Below are positions 28,421-37,406 of a DNA stretch of 64,000 bases, one piece after another. Under the pieces are notes generated by a model that worked only from the letters and a program-made list of their open reading frames with translations, was not told the origin of the DNA and searched no databases. The position numbers and the translations under genes were made by a program. Origin of the DNA: Saccharicrinis aurantiacus (lineage in GTDB: Bacteria; Bacteroidota; Bacteroidia; Bacteroidales; Marinilabiliaceae); contig NZ_LYBV02000027.1 of assembly GCF_001660705.2 (NCBI RefSeq), positions 186,001-250,000 of the forward strand, in the 5' to 3' direction. Each line of letters opens with the position of its first letter. The stretch's first letter is position 1.

Positions 28421-29392
28421 TTAGCTTCTGATTTCACTAGGTGTATATCCAAATTGTTGTTTAAAAGTTCGGCTCAAGTGTGAAGTGCTATGAAAACCCA
28501 GCTCGTCACTTATCTCAAAAATAGATTTACTAGAATATTTAATTAAGCGGTTAACCTCTTCAAGTCTGTGTTGGTTGTAAAATTTTTTTATGGGCATTCC
28601 GAACACAGCTTTAAATGAACGTTGAAGCTTAGAATAGCTCATACCATACTTTTCACTCAATTCCTCAACGTTAGGTAACTTTGAAAAATCTTGCAATAAT
28701 TCTTCCTTTACTTCGTGCATCTGCGAAAAGTCAATCGGATGAATTTTCTTTGCTACTATAGCACTGTCATCACCTTCAATTAATACAAAAAGGCGAGCTA
28801 TTATTTCGTAGGCACGTGCATACATAATTGGCTTAACCAAATCTTTATTGTGCATGTGCATAACAGCGCTGCGCACTAGCGATTCTATTTCGGGTGGCAA
28901 GCGGTAATAGAAAAACCAATCTTTCTCGTTATTTAAAATATTCATAAGCTTTGAGCCTTGTTTCTCTATGGGAGTCCAGCTATTTATAAACTGCAAAGGC
29001 ACGCGAATAGACATCCACTGAATGGTTTTATTCTTTGGAAACTTAAGCTGAAAGGGTTTATTAGCGTCGTAAATAAAAATACCCTCTGAGTTTCCCATTT
29101 GAGTACTCTCTCCACCAAGCCCACCATGAAACCCGATACGAACCGCAACAATTCGTTCATTTTCCTTGGGCCTATTAATTATCTTAATGGGTTTATTCAA
29201 ATTATAATCGCCAATGGATACAATACAGTTGTTAGGATACTTGAATAAATTCACATTAATCTTACCCAAATTGTTATTTAAGGTAAAGTGTGTTCCATCC
29301 CATTCTCCACCATAAAGCTCAATAAGTTTTTCGAAAAAATCAAAAGGTTGCTGTTCTATGGTATCAAATTCTAAAGCTCCATCTTCACTCAT
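28421..29392 (-). CDS. AraC-family regulator (first paralogue)
   Basis: 323 residues. The C-terminal 90 residues are a double helix-turn-helix AraC domain (VEELSEKYGMSYSKLQRSFKAVFG, then SIFEISDELGFHSTSHLSRTFKQQFGYTPSE). The N-terminal part (FFEKLIELYGGEWDGTHFTL) has the same opening pattern as the regulator at 32551-33549, so the two are paralogues with a common sensor fold. It is divergent from an operon of outer-membrane proteins. Two CCGTTTTGTGCAA repeats, 21 bases apart, lie between them and are its likely operator. Confidence 0.88.
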   Translation of the reverse strand: MSEDGALEFDTIEQQPFDFFEKLIELYGGEWDGTHFTLNNNLGKINVNLFKYPNNCIVSIGDYNLNKPIKIINRPKENERIVAVRIGFHGGLGGESTQMGNSEGIFIYDANKPFQLKFPKNKTIQWMSIRVPLQFINSWTPIEKQGSKLMNILNNEKDWFFYYRLPPEIESLVRSAVMHMHNKDLVKPIMYARAYEIIARLFVLIEGDDSAIVAKKIHPIDFSQMHEVKEELLQDFSKLPNVEELSEKYGMSYSKLQRSFKAVFGMPIKKFYNQHRLEEVNRLIKYSSKSIFEISDELGFHSTSHLSRTFKQQFGYTPSEIRS

Positions 29393-29530
29393 ACACGTAG
29401 CTTTTTAGTTAACTAATATAGCTTACAATGTAATGCTTTGTGCACTTATACCAAAAATATCGTTAATCGATTGAATATATTTTTTAGTTCTACCATAATT
29501 GGTGTTTTTGGTAACTCCAAACTTTAAATA

Positions 29531-29564
29531 CCGTTTTGTGCAATAGCTTGCCCGTTTTGTGCAA
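29531..29564 (+). promoter_or_regulatory. Direct repeat CCGTTTTGTGCAA x2, 21-bp spacing: likely AraC operator
   Basis: Identical 13-mers at 29531-29543 and 29552-29564, start to start 21 bp (two helical turns). This is the typical spacing of AraC-family half-sites. A partial third copy (GCTTTGTGCA) occurs near 29435. They lie upstream of the Omp85-like gene. Confidence 0.6.
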
Positions 29565-29656
29565 ATATTAGGCTTTTTATAACAGTCCTTTGGCATAGTA
29601 ATAGGTAAGGAAGTATTCACATTACTTATTTACAGCGAGTGACAAAAGGAACAATT

Positions 29657-30844
29657 ATGAAAATAATAATTATAACAATAACATTCCTGCTCATTGGTTT
29701 GAGCACCTTTTCTCAAAATGTTAAAAGCGATAATACTGAAGAAAACAAAGTAGAGTTAGATGAAAACGGGCGACGCGTATTTGACGATGAGAAAGAACGT
29801 AAGGGTGTAAAGTACAACTTTGTTCCTATGCCATCATATGATCCATCTGCAAAATGGGGTATTTCTTTAATTAACATGTTTAATTACTATCCTAGTGAGG
29901 GTGATTTGGTTTCACCACCTTCATCATCTGCGCTATTTATGCAAATGACTACCAATAAAAGCTATATGCTTGGTTTAAATAACAAACTCTTTTTAGCCGA
30001 AGATAAGTGGCGAATTAGTGCAGGCGGATTTTATGGCAGTATAAATCAAAATATGCTATTGTCTAGTAATCCTGCAGATCCTACAATTGCCCCTTCAATC
30101 ACTGATGTAACTGCTAATGTTGCTATAGCTAATGTTATGTTTGAACATCAGATATTATCTAACTGGTATTTAGGTGTTGGATATATGTATAATGGCCGAA
30201 AAGTATTTGGCCAAAACGAGGAGGCTGATGCCTTACTTAAAGCCAATGGTTTTTCTGAAGATTTTGTGCATACACATGGGATACGTTATAACACATCGTA
30301 TGATACACGTGATAATATCAATTATCCATACACCGGTATATTGGCTAGCATAAGCATGGATCAGATGATGGGCGATGAAAGTCAAAATATTTTAATGGCC
30401 GATTATCGTCAGTATTTCACTTTGCGTGATAATGTAAGCAATGTACTGGCTGTTCATGCTTCAGGTAGATTTGTATCCGAAGATGCATCGCGCAACTTCT
30501 GGTCCTCATACGGAAGAGCCGGGAGAACAGTACAACGAGGTTACGAGCAAGGACAATATATGGATATGAACCTGGTAAACTTCGAAATTGAATTCAGAAA
30601 AGAAACCCCTTGGCTAAATCACAGATTAGGCTTTGTAGCAGCCATCGGAACAGGTAAAGTTTTTGGTAACGATAACCATGAGAGTGGTGCTTCAATAAGT
30701 TTCACCAATGCAGAGTGGTTGCACATGGCAAACGTAGGAATCAGATACCGCTTACTTCCATACGAACGACTCAATTTGAAGTTTGACTATGCTAGAGGAA
30801 AATCCGGAGGCGTATTTTATTTCGGAATTACAGAAGCCTTCTAA
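29657..30844 (+). CDS. Omp85/surface-antigen beta-barrel protein without POTRA domains
   Basis: 395 residues from the ATG at 29657, which opens the signal peptide MKIIIITITFLLIGLSTFSQ. The barrel shows YDTRDNINYPYTG, the turn RGYEQGQYMD (comparable to the VRGF/Y loop-6 motif of Omp85 proteins), and FDYARGKSGGVFYFGITEAF at the C-terminus. There is no room for POTRA repeats, so it is not BamA. It belongs to the short bacterial-surface-antigen type found widely in Bacteroidota. It is the first gene of a three-gene operon downstream of the likely AraC operator. Confidence 0.75.
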   Translation: MKIIIITITFLLIGLSTFSQNVKSDNTEENKVELDENGRRVFDDEKERKGVKYNFVPMPSYDPSAKWGISLINMFNYYPSEGDLVSPPSSSALFMQMTTNKSYMLGLNNKLFLAEDKWRISAGGFYGSINQNMLLSSNPADPTIAPSITDVTANVAIANVMFEHQILSNWYLGVGYMYNGRKVFGQNEEADALLKANGFSEDFVHTHGIRYNTSYDTRDNINYPYTGILASISMDQMMGDESQNILMADYRQYFTLRDNVSNVLAVHASGRFVSEDASRNFWSSYGRAGRTVQRGYEQGQYMDMNLVNFEIEFRKETPWLNHRLGFVAAIGTGKVFGNDNHESGASISFTNAEWLHMANVGIRYRLLPYERLNLKFDYARGKSGGVFYFGITEAF

Positions 30845-30907
30845 GCCATAACACACCAATATCTATGCATCATTAATTGAAACACTCAAATTACACAATG
30901 ATTTAAT

Positions 30908-31576
30908 ATGAGTAGAATAGGGTACATAATAGTTCTTTTTCTTCTAATAATATTCGGAATGCCGCTAACAGCGCAACTAAGCAACCAAGGCCGATTATAT
31001 TACTTTGCACAAACACCTATAGATGGGCTAGGCAAGGTATCTGTTGGTGCTGGTTGGCATACGCAACCAAATGATGCGTGGAATAGAATTGAAATAAGAA
31101 GCACGTATTTTCATTCTGTCAATTCATGGTTTCGCGTTGCTCTGGGCCAACGAAGTAATATTGCCATAGAAGAAGGAAGCCTTCTTAATTATGAGTTACG
31201 ACCGTTCCAGTCAATTTTATTAAACAATCATATAGGTCCGACGGCTGCATTAACGCATCGCCTTATGTTTGAACAGCGCATATTCTTCATACCTGATTTA
31301 GAAAACACAATGAACACCCGATTGAGGTACCGCCTAGAATTAAAAAAACACATGCATACAGATAATAAGCTTTACCTAAGGCCAATGAGCGAATTATATT
31401 ATGGCAGTAACGATGCAACTAAGGAGTTAATGCAATGGAAAACTACACTGGCTACTGGGCACTCCTTAAATCATAACATTACTATTGAGTATCGTTACGA
31501 GTATGTGATGCTCAGGCACCTAAATGCACTCAATCATTTTCATGGCTTTAGAGTACAGCTTGTACAGTACTTCTAG
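30908..31576 (+). CDS. DUF2490-type outer-membrane protein
   Basis: 222 residues with a signal peptide (cleavage near PLTAQ, about residue 24). The pattern GKVSVGAGWHTQPNDAWNRIEIR, SWFRVALGQRSNI, EQRIFF, NTRLRYRLELK and YRYEYVMLRH matches DUF2490, a predicted outer-membrane barrel family of unknown role. It is the second gene of the operon, 63 bases after the Omp85-like gene. Confidence 0.75.
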   Translation: MSRIGYIIVLFLLIIFGMPLTAQLSNQGRLYYFAQTPIDGLGKVSVGAGWHTQPNDAWNRIEIRSTYFHSVNSWFRVALGQRSNIAIEEGSLLNYELRPFQSILLNNHIGPTAALTHRLMFEQRIFFIPDLENTMNTRLRYRLELKKHMHTDNKLYLRPMSELYYGSNDATKELMQWKTTLATGHSLNHNITIEYRYEYVMLRHLNALNHFHGFRVQLVQYF

Positions 31577-31621
31577 CTATATACTTACACAACACATTAA
31601 CACTAAATAAACAAAACAGAT

Positions 31622-32422
31622 ATGAAACATTTTTTATTTCTATTAATGATGGGTTCTGCATGTCTTATCCCAGCAAAGCCAAATGGACAAACGGATAAGG
31701 ATGCCTTAGCTGCTAAATTACAAAACCCTTTAGCCAACATAAAAGCCTTGCCCATACAACACAACATTGGTACAGGAATACCGGGCGTTGATGGAACAAG
31801 TTATACCATGTCTCTACAACCATTGTATACCATGCAATTTAAAAACTTTAATATGGTACATAGAGGTGTTGTTGGCTTAAGTTATTTACCTGGCGATGGT
31901 AATAACATCTCATCTACTTTTGGCAATACCGATCTTAATTATTCGTTTTATGTTACTCCTAAAAAAGCTGGAAAAGTAGCATGGGGTATAGGTCCTTCTA
32001 TTGATCTTCCAGTAGCTTCTGATGCTCGCCTAGGTACCGAAAAATGGAACTTAGGCGGATCGTTTGTAATGGTTTATACCAACAAAAAATGGATAGTTGA
32101 TATTGTACTACGTCAAACTGCCTCTATTGCAGGTAACAGTGACCGTAATGATGTTAATGCCTTTGTTGGACAAACCTTAATTGCATATGGTTTAGGAAAA
32201 GGATGGGTTGTGAATACATACCCTACCATTACGGCTAACTGGAATGCCGATAAAGGTCAGCAATGGACAGTCCCAGTAGGTGGTGGAATTAATAAGTTGG
32301 TATTTTTGGGTGGTAAGCTACCCCTCAATTTAGGAGCTCAGTATTACCACAACGCAGTTAGGCCTGATTATTCCGCAAAAGGAGAGTTTAGGCTGGTTAC
32401 AACATTTGTATTTTCTAAGTAA
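31622..32422 (+). CDS. Outer-membrane transporter-like protein (first paralogue)
   Basis: 266 residues with a signal peptide. It is clearly homologous over its length to the protein at 37797-38597: both share KLQNPLA, ALPIQHNIGTG/ALPVQYNFGNG, DLNYSF, GPSID, RQT, FVGQTL.AYGLGKGWVV and ITANWNA.KGQQWTVPVGGGI. Such proteins are often annotated as neuromedin-U-like or MetA-pathway-like outer-membrane barrels and may pass hydrophobic compounds. The substrate is unknown. Third gene of the operon. Having one copy here and one beside the amidase genes ties the two halves of the locus together. Confidence 0.7.
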   Translation: MKHFLFLLMMGSACLIPAKPNGQTDKDALAAKLQNPLANIKALPIQHNIGTGIPGVDGTSYTMSLQPLYTMQFKNFNMVHRGVVGLSYLPGDGNNISSTFGNTDLNYSFYVTPKKAGKVAWGIGPSIDLPVASDARLGTEKWNLGGSFVMVYTNKKWIVDIVLRQTASIAGNSDRNDVNAFVGQTLIAYGLGKGWVVNTYPTITANWNADKGQQWTVPVGGGINKLVFLGGKLPLNLGAQYYHNAVRPDYSAKGEFRLVTTFVFSK

Positions 32423-32550
32423 TTATACCAGAAAATTGGCATTTAAATTTTAATGCCTAATCCAGATTTAAAAAGAGAATTTCTTATTGTAGAAAGTGGA
32501 GCTTATTAATGATAAATTAATGGCTTCACTTTTTTTATTAAACTGCACTT

Positions 32551-33549
32551 TTACTTTATATCAGAAGTATTTTGGGGTATTACGTTTTTAGGACTAATAC
32601 CTTTTATCTTTTTAAACATGGTAGAAAAGTTAGGAATGCTAGAATAACCCAAATCGTAGCCTACCTCCAATACAGAATATTTCCCTGATTTTAGTCTTCG
32701 ATAAGCTTCATCCATTTTTGCGTGGGTATAGTATTGATATATCGATGTATTAAATAAGGTTTTAAAATCTCTTTTAAGTTTAGATATACTAACACCAAAC
32801 TTCAGAGCAATCTCATCAACTACAATGGTGTCTTCAATTTTAGTTAATATATGGTTCTTCACATCCAATAACCTTTTGTAGTCTTCCTCATGCAAGCCAT
32901 TGAGCTGATCTTTTTGCATTAGCTCCTTTAGAGAAAACATAATCTGAGTAAAAAGTTCTAAGCTCTTTGCCATAATCATGGGAATGCGTTCAAACTTCAT
33001 GGTATCATAAAGCAAAATATCATCAATAATAGGTTCCATGCTAATTGGTAATCCGGTATGGTAGGCAATAGGATCATCCTGAATAAGTATCTTTATTAAC
33101 TCATCTGCATGGTGCGGCAATAGCTCTTTAAAAACTTCCTTTTTAACTTTTAGTGTGATTGAGTTATAGTAAGAGGCCACCGGGAAATAGGTTACTGTAG
33201 GGAACAAGCCATTGTAAATAAAAACTCCATTTAGATTTCCTGCCTCGAGTGATTGCAGCTGATTGTTGTAATTCTGGTTTGCACTACCTCTGTATACTAT
33301 ATAAATATGTATAAGATTAGGGTCGTTATCTGGTTCACGCTCCATAATAAGGGCTTCGTTAAACTTTGCCTTAGCAACCAGTACTTCAAGCCCTGCAAGA
33401 ATCTGCTGAGAGAACATCTCTATCTGAATCTTATCACCCTTTGACTTATATGTAGTATCGGAGTGCTCTCCTCCTAAAGCATCATACAATCCTTTAAAGT
33501 AGTTTTTAGAATTGCCTTCTTTTAACTTAAATGTTCTTACATCTTGCAC
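32551..33549 (-). CDS. AraC-family regulator (second paralogue)
   Basis: 332 residues. The C-terminal AraC domain is clear (VVDEIALKFGVSISKLKRDFKTLFNTSIYQYY, then VLEVGYDLGYSSIPNFSTMFKKIKGISPK). The N-terminal opening (YFKGLYDALGGEHSDTT) matches the first AraC protein's FFEKLIELYGGEWDGTH pattern. It is divergent from two secreted Ntn amidase genes. Both of those promoters carry TGAGC/TGAAC direct repeats 21 bases apart, so this protein is the probable activator. Effector unknown. Confidence 0.88.
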   Translation of the reverse strand: MQDVRTFKLKEGNSKNYFKGLYDALGGEHSDTTYKSKGDKIQIEMFSQQILAGLEVLVAKAKFNEALIMEREPDNDPNLIHIYIVYRGSANQNYNNQLQSLEAGNLNGVFIYNGLFPTVTYFPVASYYNSITLKVKKEVFKELLPHHADELIKILIQDDPIAYHTGLPISMEPIIDDILLYDTMKFERIPMIMAKSLELFTQIMFSLKELMQKDQLNGLHEEDYKRLLDVKNHILTKIEDTIVVDEIALKFGVSISKLKRDFKTLFNTSIYQYYTHAKMDEAYRRLKSGKYSVLEVGYDLGYSSIPNFSTMFKKIKGISPKNVIPQNTSDIK

Positions 33550-33570
33550 CCCTATTACTGTTTTAGTGAA

Positions 33571-33736
33571 TGAAGTTGTTTAAGGTTGTAGGGGAATTGC
33601 GAGAGTGACAAATTGATTATTAGTGGCAAAGCTCAATTTATTATTGCATAGCCGTAGCTATGGAATAAAAATTAGCTGAAGCCAATGAAATCAAGGTGTT
33701 ACTCGCAGATTTTCAATACAACTTTAAACAACTTCA
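33571..33736. repeat. 166-bp element with 40-bp imperfect inverted ends (copy 1)
   Basis: The left end (33571-33610) begins TGAAGTTGTTTAAGGTTGT. The right end (33697-33736) is its imperfect inverse, ending ACAACTTTAAACAACTTCA. It lies between the AraC start and its operator. A shorter copy is at 35053-35126 and a degenerate half-copy is near 51996-52023. It could be a MITE-like relic. Confidence 0.6.
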
Positions 33737-33778
33737 ATAACAAATATACCTAAATATTGAGTCTCTATTGATATAAGA

Positions 33779-33845
33779 TGAGCTTAATTGATATACGCTT
33801 GAACTTTGATGATATGTTTCACACTAGTTGAGACAATACTTTTAC
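33779..33845 (+). promoter_or_regulatory. AraC-type operator and promoter of the first Ntn amidase gene
   Basis: Direct repeats TGAGCTTAATTGATAT at 33779 and TGAACTTTGATGATAT at 33800 (21 bp apart). A -7-like box TACTTTTAC is at 33837-33845, 37 bp after the second repeat. The same geometry occurs upstream of the paralogous gene at 35259. Confidence 0.65.
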
Positions 33846-33883
33846 ATCATCAAATTAAGGTTGAATTTTTAAAAGAAAATAAG

Positions 33884-34993
33884 ATGAAGAATATTTTTAA
33901 AATTATGGCGCTGATTGCAGTAATGGCAATTTCGAGCACTCAGCAATCGCAAGCTTGTACAGGTATTAAATTAAAAGGAGAAGATGGAAGTTATGTATAC
34001 GGAAGAACTCTAGAGTGGGGTGCTTTTGATTTACATTCTCAACTTGTGGTTGTTCCACAGGGAGTAACTTTTACGGCTTTAACACCAGATGGTAAAAATG
34101 GTAAGAAGTTTAAATCGAAATACGGATTTGTGGCCATGAGTTTATTTAACGATGACTTTTTAGGAGACGGAATAAATGAAGCTGGATTAGCAGGTGGTGG
34201 TTTCTTTCACCCAGGCTATGCAAAATACACTGATTATAAAAAATCAAATGCAGCAAATACCATTTCTCCACAGGAAGTTATGTCTTATATCTTGTCGAGT
34301 TTTAAGAATGTTGATGAGGTTAAAAAAGGAATGCAGGAAGTTGATGTTGTAGGTGTAATTGATGAAGAAATGGGCATGGAGTTACCTGGTCATTGGATTC
34401 TTTCGGATGCAACTGGAGCTACTGTAGTTATTGAGTTTACCAATGGTGAAATGAAGTTATACGACTCTGAGGTTGGTGTAATTACTAATGCTCCAAACTA
34501 CGATTGGCATTTAACAAACTTAAGTAACTATATTAACCTAACACCATATCCACATAAGCCTGTTCAAATAGGGAATCAAACCATAAGACCTCATGGCGCA
34601 GGTACCGGTTTTCTTGGTTTACCAGGAGATAATACACCAGCATCTCGTTTTGTAAGAGCTGCGGCTTATGCAAACACATCTCGTAATACAAAAGATGCTG
34701 AAGAAACGGTTTATGAGTTATTCAGAATATTAGATAATTTTAATCTTCCTTTAGGTCCTGATGGTGGAGAAGGAGCTAGTGCAGATCACTTTGACGATTC
34801 ACTTCGTTCTACAACTTTGTGGACTACTGCGGCTAACATTAACGATCTTCAGTATAGCTACCATACTCAGCATAACAGAAGGGTAAGAATGATTGACTTG
34901 AAGGAAATAGATTTTTCTAAAATTGGTAAAAAGATAATATTCCTTCAGCTCGATAATAAGAAAGAGCAAGATATTGAAAAAGTAAGCTTATAA
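33884..34993 (+). CDS. Secreted choloylglycine-hydrolase-family Ntn amidase (first copy)
   Basis: 369 residues from the ATG at 33884, which gives a signal peptide ending QQSQA directly before the nucleophile cysteine (C25 in CTGIKL). Removal of the signal peptide therefore exposes the N-terminal cysteine required by Ntn hydrolases. R41 in YGRTLEW, the NEAGLAGG segment, ITNAPNYDWHLTNLSNY and FNLPLGPDGGEGAS are family motifs of bile salt hydrolases and penicillin V acylases. It cleaves a linear amide bond, probably of an N-acyl compound, in the periplasm or outside. In a marine bacterium the substrate could be N-acyl amino acids, acyl-homoserine lactones or bile salts. This cannot be decided here. 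Confidence 0.88.
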   Translation: MKNIFKIMALIAVMAISSTQQSQACTGIKLKGEDGSYVYGRTLEWGAFDLHSQLVVVPQGVTFTALTPDGKNGKKFKSKYGFVAMSLFNDDFLGDGINEAGLAGGGFFHPGYAKYTDYKKSNAANTISPQEVMSYILSSFKNVDEVKKGMQEVDVVGVIDEEMGMELPGHWILSDATGATVVIEFTNGEMKLYDSEVGVITNAPNYDWHLTNLSNYINLTPYPHKPVQIGNQTIRPHGAGTGFLGLPGDNTPASRFVRAAAYANTSRNTKDAEETVYELFRILDNFNLPLGPDGGEGASADHFDDSLRSTTLWTTAANINDLQYSYHTQHNRRVRMIDLKEIDFSKIGKKIIFLQLDNKKEQDIEKVSL

Positions 34994-35012
34994 AGCAAGC
35001 ATACTGTTTCTC

Positions 35013-35050
35013 GAAAAGATCTGCTTAAATAGTCCTCTGCAGATCTTTTC
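35013..35050 (+). terminator. Terminator of the first amidase gene
   Basis: Perfect 12-bp stem GAAAAGATCTGC/GCAGATCTTTTC with a 14-base loop, 20 bases after the stop codon. Confidence 0.7.
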
Positions 35051-35052
35051 AA

Positions 35053-35126
35053 TGAAGTTGTTTAAAGTTGTCTGGAAATTTCGAGAGTGACATATTGGTT
35101 TGTCAGCACGACTTTAAACAGTTTCA
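35053..35126. repeat. 74-bp inverted-end element (copy 2)
   Basis: The left end TGAAGTTGTTTAAAGTTGT (35053-35071) and the right end ACTTTAAACAGTTTCA (35111-35126) match the ends of the 166-bp element at 33571. It again lies just upstream of an amidase operator. Confidence 0.55.
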
Positions 35127-35159
35127 ATACTTCTACCGTCCTATCCAAAATAATTCACT

Positions 35160-35226
35160 TGAGCTAAACGGATACTCCCTTGAACTAAATTGATACGTTT
35201 TAGAATTGCCAAGCCAATACTTTTAC
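35160..35226 (+). promoter_or_regulatory. AraC-type operator and promoter of the second Ntn amidase gene
   Basis: Direct repeats TGAGCTAAACGGATAC at 35160 and TGAACTAAATTGATAC at 35181 (21 bp apart). TACTTTTAC is at 35218-35226, again 37 bp after the second repeat. Confidence 0.65.
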
Positions 35227-35258
35227 ACCATAGATTTTTAGTAAAATAAAATATAAGA

Positions 35259-36368
35259 ATGATGAAGAATTTATTTAAATCAATCGCTTTAGTTGCTGTT
35301 TTGGCAATTTCAAGTTTTAATCAAACTCAGGCTTGTACTGGTTTAAGGTTAGTAGCAGAAGACGGTGGCGTTATTTTCGGACGTACACTAGAGTGGAGTG
35401 CTTTTGACATAAATACACGCGTAGGAGTTGTGCCAAGAGGATATAAATTTACAGGTTTAACACCTGATGGGAAAAAGGGTATGGAATATACTGCAAAGTA
35501 TGGTTTTGTTGGACTTGATTTTCTAGATCATGATTTATATATAGATGGAATGAATGAAGCAGGACTTACAACTGCCTTCTTTTATCACTTAGGGCATGCA
35601 GTATATAATACATACGAACCTGCAAATGCAAGTAATACCATTTCAGCCCAAGAGCTTAACAATTATATGTTGAGCAAATTTGCTACAATTAGTGAAGTAA
35701 AAGAGGGATTAAAAGATTTAACTGTGGTTGGTGTAATTGAGGAAAAGTTAGGTTTTGAACTTCCTCTTCACTGGATGATTACTGATAAGTCAGGAGAGTC
35801 TATTGTTCTTGAATATAGAGAAGGTGAGCTTAAGATTTTTGAAAACCCACTAGGAATCGTTACTAATGCACCTGAGTACGATTGGCATATGACTAATCTA
35901 AGAAACTACATTGGTTTGTCTGAAAATGCACACGCTGCAAAAGTAATCAATGGAGTAACTTTTAAGCCAACAGGAGCAGGTTCAGGTATGTTAGGGTTAC
36001 CAGGTGACAATACACCAGCATCACGTTTTGTAAGATTAGCTGCTTGGGGGCAAACTGTTCGTCCAACAGAGACTGCAAACGAGACTTCATATGAGTTATT
36101 CCGTATTCTTGATAACTTCAATCTACCTTTAGGTCCTGATGGCGGTGAAGGTGCAAGTGGAGAGAATGAAGATGGTCAAATGCGTTCTTCAACGCTTTGG
36201 ACTTCAGGATGGAACTCAGCAGATATGACATTGACATTTCATACACAACACAACCGTCGTCTTCGTATGATTGATCTTAACAAAATCAACTTTGGAAAAG
36301 GGAAAGAGATCAAGCATATAACAGTTGACGAAACAAAAGAAGAAGACATTAAAGAGCTTAAATTATAA
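35259..36368 (+). CDS. Secreted choloylglycine-hydrolase-family Ntn amidase (second copy)
   Basis: 369 residues, a full-length paralogue of the preceding gene. The signal peptide ends NQTQA before nucleophile C26 (CTGLRL), and R42 lies in FGRTLEW. NEAGL, VTNAPEYDWHMTNLRNY, GLPGDNTPASRFVR and FNLPLGPDGGEGASG are conserved between the copies, which differ more in the central substrate-loop region. Each has its own promoter with the same operator layout. Two copies under one regulator suggest related but different substrates. A GC-rich hairpin follows at 36381-36405. Confidence 0.88.
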   Translation: MMKNLFKSIALVAVLAISSFNQTQACTGLRLVAEDGGVIFGRTLEWSAFDINTRVGVVPRGYKFTGLTPDGKKGMEYTAKYGFVGLDFLDHDLYIDGMNEAGLTTAFFYHLGHAVYNTYEPANASNTISAQELNNYMLSKFATISEVKEGLKDLTVVGVIEEKLGFELPLHWMITDKSGESIVLEYREGELKIFENPLGIVTNAPEYDWHMTNLRNYIGLSENAHAAKVINGVTFKPTGAGSGMLGLPGDNTPASRFVRLAAWGQTVRPTETANETSYELFRILDNFNLPLGPDGGEGASGENEDGQMRSSTLWTSGWNSADMTLTFHTQHNRRLRMIDLNKINFGKGKEIKHITVDETKEEDIKELKL

Positions 36369-36380
36369 GATAAGTTAGTC

Positions 36381-36405
36381 CCCTCCGAAATTCCTACGGA
36401 GGGGA
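36381..36405 (+). terminator. Hairpin after the second amidase gene
   Basis: Perfect 8-bp GC-rich stem CCCCTCCG/CGGAGGGG with a nine-base loop. No T tract follows, so termination is uncertain. Confidence 0.5.
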
Positions 36406-36587
36406 AAATTAAACTTTGTGCAACGCATTATCTCGTACACAACCTCCCGTAAGTATTTCACAGTAATTAATAGCATCAAAGCATACACAACTTTGATGCT
36501 TAAGTGGCCTTACTGTGCCTAAAAATCATTGCTCCACAATCACAAGCCCCAAGAGTTCAAATATTGGTATTTAAAATATAAGTTAAG

Positions 36588-37406
36588 ATGCAAAGATTAT
36601 TTCTTTCAATTATAATTGCTTGCCTTAGTGCACTGAGTTGGGCACAAAATACGCAGGGAGAAAGTTCCACCGTTAAAACTGAAAATAGTACAGCTATTGA
36701 TTGGGATATGTCTCTTAATTTCAAAACAAAGAATGTTTTTAGAGGGATACTTCCATCACCAGCGCCTGTTTTTGCTGTGGAAGGTAGAGCAAGCTGGAAC
36801 AATTGGTTATTGGGTGTTTATGGAGGTTCAGGTATTGATGGATACTATCAGGAAACTGATTTTATTGTTGGTTACGAAAAACCACGCTATAGTATCAGAA
36901 TGGAGTACTACTACAATTATACCCAAGGTATTTCTGATATTCCCACACCAAGTGGATTATTCGATTTTAACAGACAAACTACGCGCGGACTGTTAGATTT
37001 TATAATGGAGGTTAATTTGGATAAGGAAGGAAAGTGGAAGTTGCTTTCATCTACCATTTTATTTGGGCGCGATACCGATTTAGAAACCATTATTGTGGAT
37101 GGAGAAAGTACCACGCGCCGTACCGATCAACGTTACACACAATATTTTCAATTAGACCGCACGTGGAGTTGGGATAACAATAAAATACAAGCGCACATTG
37201 GGGGTTCTTTTAGCTGGAATAACCCAAGTGGCGGAATGCTTTATGGTGCTAAACCGGGTATTCATAATGTAGGACTTACTTATGGTAAAAAGCTAAAAAT
37301 TAACGATCACATCAAACTGCCTGTTAAAATTACAACATATGTTAATCCGATAGCAGAAACTGCACATGTAGTTTTCGCTGTCAATTTGATACAGTTCGGG
37401 AAATAG
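36588..37406 (+). CDS. Secreted outer-membrane barrel protein
   Basis: 272 residues with a signal peptide ending near LSWAQ (residue 20). The mature part has alternating aromatic strands (IDWDMSLNFKTKNVFRG, SWNNWLLGVYGG, VGYEKPRYSIRMEYYYNYTQG, PGIHNVGLTYGKKL, HVVFAVNLIQFGK), consistent with a beta-barrel. I do not recognise the family. Its position between the amidase genes and the second transporter-like barrel suggests a role in uptake or export for the same pathway. Confidence 0.65.
   Translation: MQRLFLSIIIACLSALSWAQNTQGESSTVKTENSTAIDWDMSLNFKTKNVFRGILPSPAPVFAVEGRASWNNWLLGVYGGSGIDGYYQETDFIVGYEKPRYSIRMEYYYNYTQGISDIPTPSGLFDFNRQTTRGLLDFIMEVNLDKEGKWKLLSSTILFGRDTDLETIIVDGESTTRRTDQRYTQYFQLDRTWSWDNNKIQAHIGGSFSWNNPSGGMLYGAKPGIHNVGLTYGKKLKINDHIKLPVKITTYVNPIAETAHVVFAVNLIQFGK

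Noticed and set aside
29657-30844. BamA
   Set aside because: The protein is far too short to contain POTRA domains, and it lies in an accessory operon.
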